A stretch of 8,987 nt of DNA from Parcubacteria group bacterium CG11_big_fil_rev_8_21_14_0_20_39_14 (GTDB taxonomy: Bacteria > Patescibacteriota > Minisyncoccia > Minisyncoccales > GCA-002787255), in contig PCWD01000017.1 of NCBI GenBank assembly GCA_002787255.1, forward strand, positions 866-9,852, read 5' to 3'. Both the position numbers and the translations under genes were made by a program. The notes below the pieces were generated by a model. The model was not told where the DNA came from and did no database searches. It saw nothing but the letters and a program-made list of their open reading frames with translations. Of the stretch, positions 5,928 to 8,987 are shown in pieces. Every line of letters begins with the position of its first letter. The first letter of the stretch is position 1.

Positions 5928-6034
5928 ACTGACGCAAAACATTACGCTAAACTGACGCCAAACCTTTAAATGTTTTTTTCGCGTCTGTTTCGCGTAGGGT
6001 TCCCATAAAATGAGAGTTTCGCGTCTGTTTCGCG
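5922..6034. repeat. Quartet of complementary repeats between prfB and ftsE
   Basis: Unit A, cgctaaactgacgc, occurs at 5922-5935 (overlapping the prfB stop codon) and at 5945-5958. Unit B, gcgtctgtttcgcg, occurs at 5981-5994 and 6021-6034, in an identical 18-nt context (tttcgcgtctgtttcgcg at 5977-5994 and 6017-6034). A pairs with B at 12 of 14 positions, so either A can pair with either B. The last B ends 4 nt before the ftsE ATG, where a ribosome site would lie. Mutually exclusive hairpins could regulate ftsE, terminate prfB transcripts, or simply be a repeat cluster. Confidence 0.8.
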
Positions 6035-6038
6035 ATAT

Positions 6039-6728
6039 ATGTCGTTGATTCATTTTCAAAAGATTTCTAAAATTTATTCACCAAAATGCACGGCCCTTGA
6101 CAATATTGAGCTTCAAATTAACTCTCAAGAGTTTGTTTCAATTGTTGGAAGGTCGGGCTCGGGAAAAACAACTTTACTTCGGCTTCTAATTGCCGAAGAA
6201 AAGCCAACAAAAGGTCGGGTATTTTTTGATAAACAAGATGTTCATCGTTTAAAAGACGGGTATTTGCCAAAACTTCGGCGAAGAATCGGGATGGTCTTTC
6301 AGGATTTCAAACTCCTTCCCCAAAAGACCGTTTATGAAAATGTTGCTTTTGCTATGGAGGTGATGGGCTCTCCGGAGAGCGAAATAAAAGAAACAGTGCC
6401 TCAGGTTTTGGATTTGGTTGGTTTGCCGGATAAAACATCAAATTTTCCCAATGAGCTTTCCGGCGGGGAAAAACAAAGAACGGCTATTGCCAGAGCCCTT
6501 ATCCACCAACCCGATGTTATTTTGGCTGATGAGCCGACTGGCAACCTTGACCCGATTCACAGCTGGGAAATTATTAGACTTCTTTTGAAAATTAATGAAC
6601 TTGGCCGAACTGTAATTTTAGCCACCCATAATAAGGAAATTGTGAACACGCTTGAAAAAAGGGTGGTCAGTCTTGATGAGGGAAGGATTGTTAGGGACGA
6701 ACAAAGCGGAAAATATATGCTGTATTAA
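6039..6728 (+). CDS. ftsE: Cell division ATP-binding protein FtsE
   Basis: FtsE is the cytoplasmic ATPase of the FtsEX complex, which transmits ATP hydrolysis through FtsX to peptidoglycan hydrolases at the division site. The 229 residues match the family length. Visible motifs are Walker A GRSGSGKT (37-44), Q-loop Q88 in MVFQDFKLLP, ABC signature LSGGEKQR (140-147), Walker B VILADE (160-165) with catalytic E165, D-loop NLD and switch H197 in ATHNK. All catalytic residues are intact. The start is ATG 6039, just downstream of a complementary repeat and without a Shine-Dalgarno. The stop TAA (6726-6728) directly abuts the left inverted repeat of an inserted element that separates it from ftsX. 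Confidence 0.96.
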   Translation: MSLIHFQKISKIYSPKCTALDNIELQINSQEFVSIVGRSGSGKTTLLRLLIAEEKPTKGRVFFDKQDVHRLKDGYLPKLRRRIGMVFQDFKLLPQKTVYENVAFAMEVMGSPESEIKETVPQVLDLVGLPDKTSNFPNELSGGEKQRTAIARALIHQPDVILADEPTGNLDPIHSWEIIRLLLKINELGRTVILATHNKEIVNTLEKRVVSLDEGRIVRDEQSGKYMLY

Positions 6729-7184
6729 GACACCAATTCACGAATTTACACCAATGTCACAAATACCAACATTCAAAAATTTAATTTATCCGGAATTATC
6801 TTACAAAATCACAGGAATTTTATTCAAAGTTCACAATAAACTAGGAAAATATTGTAAAGAAAGACAATATCAAGACGCCATTGAAGAACTTTTTAAAAAG
6901 GATTGTATAAAATTTGAAAGAGAAAAGAAATTGCCGATTTCTCAAGAAGTTGGAGGAAATCAGGTTGATTTTATAGTTGAGGATAAAATTATTTTGGAGT
7001 GTAAGGCCAAACCGTTTGTTTCAAAAGAGGATTATTATCAATTGATGAGATATTTGAAAGCGTCTTAAAAGAGGTTGGGTTTAATAGTTAATTTTCGCAA
7101 TAAATATTTTAGACCAAAAAGAATCGCCAATTAATAATTTTGATATTATTAGTGACATTGGTGATTTATTTGTGTATTAGTGTC
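6729..7184. mobile_element. 456-bp GxxExxY element with inverted termini inside ftsEX
   Basis: The left end (6729-6766) begins gacaccaattcacgaattt. The reverse complement of the right end (7147-7184) begins gacactaatacacaaataaa, and both continue into a shared perfect 12-mer caccaatgtcac (6749-6760; complement at 7152-7163) and then aata. The termini thus match over ~38 bp with one indel and a few substitutions. Between them lies one small gene, whose ATG sits inside the left terminus. Outside, the ftsE stop codon abuts the left end, and aggact plus the ftsX ATG abuts the right. No target-site duplication is visible. It looks like an inserted cassette in a normally contiguous operon; the mechanism of movement is unknown. 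Confidence 0.65.
6754..7134 (+). pseudogene. GxxExxY (PD-(D/E)XK-like) protein gene with internal stop
   Basis: The first open part (6754-7068) encodes 104 residues. LGKYCKERQYQDAIEELF (30-47) holds the E36 and Y39 of the family's name motif, though the second Gly of the usual GxG is Tyr. D72 in QVDFIVED and E82-x-K84 in LECKAKP form the D...ExK pattern of PD-(D/E)XK nucleases, and YYQLMRYLKAS is the usual approach to the last helix. A TAA stop (7066-7068) follows. The same frame then continues KRLGLIVNFRNKYFRPKRI to a second stop at 7132-7134, exactly the C-terminal block expected in this family (GLLINF...KRI). The full frame would be 126 residues plus the stop codon position, so this is a nonsense-interrupted gene or a recoded one. 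The function of the family is not established. Confidence 0.75.
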
Positions 7185-7190
7185 AGGACT

Positions 7191-8099
7191 ATGTTAATAA
7201 CTTTCACTCGTGTTATAAAATCTGGTTGGCTTAATTTTTGGCGAAATTTTTGGGTATCCTGCGCTATGGTGGGCACAATGATTATTGCCACTTTTGTTTT
7301 TACCGGAATTCTGCTTTTAAATGTTTTGTCTGACAATTTAATAAAAAACCTTCAGGAAAAAGTTGATATCTCGGTTTATTTTGAGCAGGAAGTTCGGGAA
7401 TCGGATATTGTAATGGTAAAACAGGAACTTTTAAAATTTCCCGAAGTAACCAAAGTTGAGTATGTTCCTAAAGAAGAGGCTCTTAAACAATTCAAGGAGA
7501 GGCACAAAAACGACCCTTTGATTTTAGAATCCTTAGAGGAGCTTGGCGAAAATCCTTTGCAGGATACCCTGAATATTAAAGCCGCCCAATACGGTTCTTA
7601 TGAAGATGTGGCGGAATTTTTGGTTCAGGGAAAATTTAAAGATTTTATTGACAAGATTAATTACCGGCAAAATGAAGCAATAATTGCAAAAATTTTTCAA
7701 ATCTCCGATGCCATTAAAAGCGGAGGAATTATTTTCAGTTTGGTTTTAGCCATAATTGCCGTTTTGGTTTCCTTCAATACAATAAGACTGGCAATTTACA
7801 GCTCTCGGGAAGAAATTTCGGTAATGAAATTAGTCGGCGCTTCAAATTGGTTTATTCGGGGACCGTTTTTATTACAGGGGATACTGTCCGGAATTTTTGC
7901 CGCTTTGATAAACCTGGGAATCTTTTTTGGAATTACCTGGAAAATTTCTCCGAGCATTAACAATTATCTTCCAGGCTCCGAACTTTTTCTTTATTACAAA
8001 GTCCACATTGTTGAAACACTTTTAATTTTACTTGGTGTTGGCATAGCTTTGGGCGTCATTTCAAGCTTTATTGCCGTTCGCAGATACCTAAAGGTATAA
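7191..8099 (+). CDS. ftsX: Cell division protein FtsX
   Basis: FtsX is the membrane partner of FtsE; its large extracytoplasmic loop engages peptidoglycan-hydrolase activators. From this ATG it has 302 residues. The N-terminal FTRVIKSGWLNFWRNFWVS motif precedes TM1 (about 22-43), then the extracellular domain (about 45-175, including DISVYFEQEV and VEYVPKEEALKQFKE). TM2 (about 180-200), the conserved cytoplasmic EEISVMKLVGASNWFIRGPFLLQG stretch (read as two blocks, 207-230), TM3 (about 228-249) and TM4 (about 275-295) follow. The frame is open back to TTG 7140, but that extension lies in the right terminus of the inserted element. ATG 7191 has AGGA (7185-7188) just upstream and the normal family N-terminus. 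The insertion breaks the usual close coupling to ftsE. Confidence 0.95.
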   Translation: MLITFTRVIKSGWLNFWRNFWVSCAMVGTMIIATFVFTGILLLNVLSDNLIKNLQEKVDISVYFEQEVRESDIVMVKQELLKFPEVTKVEYVPKEEALKQFKERHKNDPLILESLEELGENPLQDTLNIKAAQYGSYEDVAEFLVQGKFKDFIDKINYRQNEAIIAKIFQISDAIKSGGIIFSLVLAIIAVLVSFNTIRLAIYSSREEISVMKLVGASNWFIRGPFLLQGILSGIFAALINLGIFFGITWKISPSINNYLPGSELFLYYKVHIVETLLILLGVGIALGVISSFIAVRRYLKV

Positions 8100-8155
8100 T
8101 TGTCATATTGTTAAATTGTTAAATTGTTGAATTGTTATATGCTATATTGTCAATT

Positions 8156-8183
8156 ATTGCTTACTTTTTAAGCAATTTTATTT
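8156..8183 (+). terminator. Weak AT-rich terminator candidate after ftsX
   Basis: attgctta (8156-8163) and taagcaat (8169-8176) form an 8-bp stem with a 5-nt loop, followed by tttattt just before tRNA-Gln. The stem is AT-rich, so the call is tentative. Upstream, 8101-8140 is a short-period attgttaa-type direct repeat with no evident function. Confidence 0.4.
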
Positions 8184-8254
8184 TGCGGGGTCATCTAATG
8201 GTAGGATACATGGCCCTGGACCATGTCATCTTGGTTCGAATCCAAGCCCCGCAG
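8184..8254 (+). tRNA. tRNA-Gln (anticodon CTG)
   Basis: The acceptor stem tgcgggg/ccccgca is perfect and starts with the U1-A72 pair typical of tRNA-Gln. The D-arm is atct/ggat (one wobble) with loop aatggta. The anticodon stem catgg/ccatg encloses loop ccCTGga. The T-arm is cttgg-ttcgaat-ccaag and the discriminator is G (8254), also typical of Gln. CCA is not encoded. Position 33, almost always U, is C here, which is unusual for an elongator tRNA. If functional it reads CAG. Confidence 0.85.
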
Positions 8255-8331
8255 CCCCAGAACCATACGGTTCGGGGTTGACCCCAGAACCATACGGTTC
8301 GGGGTTGACCCCAGAACCATACGGTTCGGGG
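8255..8331. repeat. Three tandem 27-bp hairpin repeats
   Basis: The 23-nt unit ccccagaaccatacggttc plus gggg occurs at 8255-8277, 8282-8304 and 8309-8331, separated by ttga, a strict 27-nt period with identical copies. Each unit folds as cccc-gaacc/ggttc-gggg with one bulged A and a small loop. The array begins immediately at the 3' end of tRNA-Gln. The apical ccatacg is complementary to cgtatgg at 8344-8350. Reading frames across it on both strands are low-complexity artefacts. Confidence 0.9.
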
Positions 8332-8333
8332 CT

Positions 8334-8360
8334 TGCCACGCATCGTATGGTGCAGTGGCA
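8334..8360. repeat. Hairpin between repeat array and GIY-YIG gene
   Basis: tgccac (8334-8339) and gtggca (8355-8360) pair perfectly, and gca/tgc extend the stem across a one-base bulge. The loop holds tcgtatgg, complementary to the loops of the three upstream repeats. Confidence 0.55.
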
Positions 8361-8378
8361 GCAACAGCACCAAATCGT

Positions 8379-8630
8379 ATGTATTACATTTACATTCTTC
8401 AAAACAAGGATAAAAAACTATACATTGGTTTTACAACCAATTTAAAATCAAGATTGCAAAAACATAATAGCGGTTCAGTAAAATCAACCAAGCCATATCG
8501 TCCCTGGAAATTAATCTTCTATGAGGCATATGTTTCAAAGAAAGATGCAATGAGACGAGAAGAATATCTTAAAACAGCGAAAGGAAGGACCACAATTAAA
8601 ACAATGTTAGCCGAAACATTAAAGGCTTGA
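8379..8630 (+). CDS. Small GIY-YIG endonuclease-family protein
   Basis: The 83-residue protein is a single GIY-YIG domain of the short stand-alone (UPF0213/YhbQ-like) type. YYIYIL (2-7) replaces GIY, KLYIG (13-17) gives YIG, and conserved R25 and H29 lie in NLKSRLQKHNSG. STKPYRPWKLIFYE is a family hallmark, and E61 in AMRREEYLKT is the likely metal-binding Glu. GIY-YIG domains cleave DNA, but the role of these short bacterial forms is poorly defined. ATG 8379 is chosen because the motif begins at residue 2; the open frame upstream runs through hairpin repeats and tRNA-Gln and is not coding. No Shine-Dalgarno is visible. The stop is TGA. It sits just beyond tRNA-Gln and the 27-bp repeats, suggestive of a mobile or tRNA-proximal cassette. 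Confidence 0.85.
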   Translation: MYYIYILQNKDKKLYIGFTTNLKSRLQKHNSGSVKSTKPYRPWKLIFYEAYVSKKDAMRREEYLKTAKGRTTIKTMLAETLKA

Positions 8631-8733
8631 GCGCGGTTCGAGAGACCGAGCCGCCTCATATTTTTGGAAAAGTTCGAGAAAAAAATCGCCGTACCCCGCT
8701 AGGGCATCGAACCATCAAGTCTATTTTTATCAA

Positions 8734-8764
8734 AACAAAAACCGCCCGGAAGGCGGTTTTTGTT
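8734..8764. terminator. Strong bidirectional intrinsic terminator
   Basis: aacaaaaaccgcc (8734-8746) and ggcggtttttgtt (8752-8764) form a perfect 13-bp stem with loop cggaa. The GC core is flanked by A-run and T-run, so it works in both directions. It should end the GIY-YIG transcript and the opposing minus-strand gene. Nothing credible as a gene lies between 8631 and 8733, though ggttcga (8635-8641) and tcgaacc (8707-8713) are inverted. Confidence 0.9.
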
Positions 8765-8780
8765 CTGGGTTTTGAGAATT

Positions 8781-8821
8781 ACCCACGCACCAGACCAGTC
8801 TGACTGGTCTGGTGCGTGGGT
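8781..8821. repeat. Perfect 41-nt palindrome (20-bp arms)
   Basis: acccacgcaccagaccagtc (8781-8800) and its exact reverse complement (8802-8821) are separated by a single T. It lies 16 nt beyond the terminator and is not followed by a T-run, so it is unlikely to be a second simple terminator. Perfect arms of this length suggest recent origin or strong constraint. Confidence 0.9.
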
Positions 8822-8824
8822 TCC

Positions 8825-8875
8825 GCCTCCAAAAAATTTCCAGGGAGACCCTGGACTTCAAGCCAAGGGAGGCTT
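8825..8875. repeat. Nested hairpins next to the minus-strand stop codon
   Basis: ccaggg-aga-ccctgg (8840-8854) is a perfect 6-bp hairpin. aagcc/ggctt (8860-8864 with 8871-8875) can form another, and gcctcc (8825-8830) with ggaggc (8868-8873) can enclose the first. The structures begin right after the minus-strand gene and may act as its 3' end signal; on the minus strand ggaaatttttt (8841-8831) follows the 6-bp stem. Confidence 0.6.
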
Positions 8876-8987
8876 CATTGCTTGTATTTTTTCTCTACGA
8901 TTTCTTTGGCTATTTCCATATCCTGAATAGCTTGGGGAGTGAGGTTGTATTTTGCCAGAAGATATTGGGAAAACTCGGGAAGATTGT
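8875..8987 (-). CDS. C-terminal end of an unidentified gene (partial)
   Basis: Reading the minus strand from the window edge, an open frame of 36 full codons ends at TGA (8877-8875). Its tail reads NLPEFSQYLLAKYNLTPQAI then QDMEIAKEIVEKKYKQ. Natural codon usage, an amphipathic helical character (QDMEIAKEIVEKKYKQ) and a flanking hairpin/terminator support a real gene that continues beyond 8987. The segment is too short and generic for me to name a family. It is convergent with the GIY-YIG gene. Confidence 0.65.
   Translation of the reverse strand, partial: NLPEFSQYLLAKYNLTPQAIQDMEIAKEIVEKKYKQ

Noticed and set aside
6652..6753. GxxExxY start inside ftsE
   Set aside because: The upstream codons overlap the conserved ftsE end; the family N-terminus fits ATG 6754.
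8255..8331. Possible CRISPR array
   Set aside because: Three 23-nt repeats are separated by the same 4-nt spacer, so there are no unique spacers; no cas genes are present.
8191..8373. Minus-strand open frame with repeated RTVWFWG peptide
   Set aside because: It overlaps tRNA-Gln and translates the 27-bp hairpin repeats.
8223..8378. N-terminal extension of the GIY-YIG gene
   Set aside because: It begins inside tRNA-Gln and runs through the repeat array; the domain starts at residue 2 of the ATG at 8379.

Overview
The window looks like a chromosomal segment of an ultra-small, AT-rich bacterium of the Patescibacteria/CPR type, probably Parcubacteria-like. This rests on gene style, not on a search. 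Spacers are packed with AT-rich imperfect palindromes, Shine-Dalgarno sites are mostly absent, both intact tRNAs lack an encoded CCA, and there are stand-alone GIY-YIG and GxxExxY nuclease genes plus lineage-style hypothetical proteins. TGA is used as a stop, and release factor 2 is present with its programmed frameshift, so this is not a UGA-recoding lineage.

Layout. Positions 1-175 hold a long inverted repeat ahead of rplJ (L10) and rplL (L7/L12). The rplJ-rplL spacer is almost wholly one imperfect inverted repeat, and another lies after rplL. On the minus strand, 1417-3534 encodes a 705-residue membrane-anchored protein with a degenerate PP2C-like domain and a C-terminal beta-propeller-like region. 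Divergent from it is a winged-helix protein with a degenerate nucleotidyltransferase-like domain (3733-4317). Positions 4318-4639 contain no credible gene but a terminator, three strong hairpins and a 2 x 39 bp repeat. Next come tRNA-Val(CAC), a 3' tRNA fragment and prfB, which is read through a CTT-TGA-C +1 frameshift.

The second half is the cell-division pair ftsE and ftsX. Upstream of ftsE is a quartet of repeats that could form alternative hairpins. Between ftsE and ftsX sits a ~456 bp insertion: a GxxExxY (PD-(D/E)XK-type) gene bounded by ~38 bp inverted repeats and interrupted by an in-frame TAA. After ftsX come a tRNA-Gln(CTG), three 27-bp hairpin repeats, a small GIY-YIG endonuclease gene, a strong terminator, a perfect 41-nt palindrome and the C-terminal end of an unidentified minus-strand gene.

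Functionally the window mixes translation genes (L10, L12, RF2, tRNAs) and division genes (FtsEX) with apparently selfish sequence. The most promising novelty is the nuclease-gene element with terminal inverted repeats inside ftsEX. Others are the repeat quartet before ftsE, the orphan tRNA 3' end and the pseudophosphatase-propeller protein.
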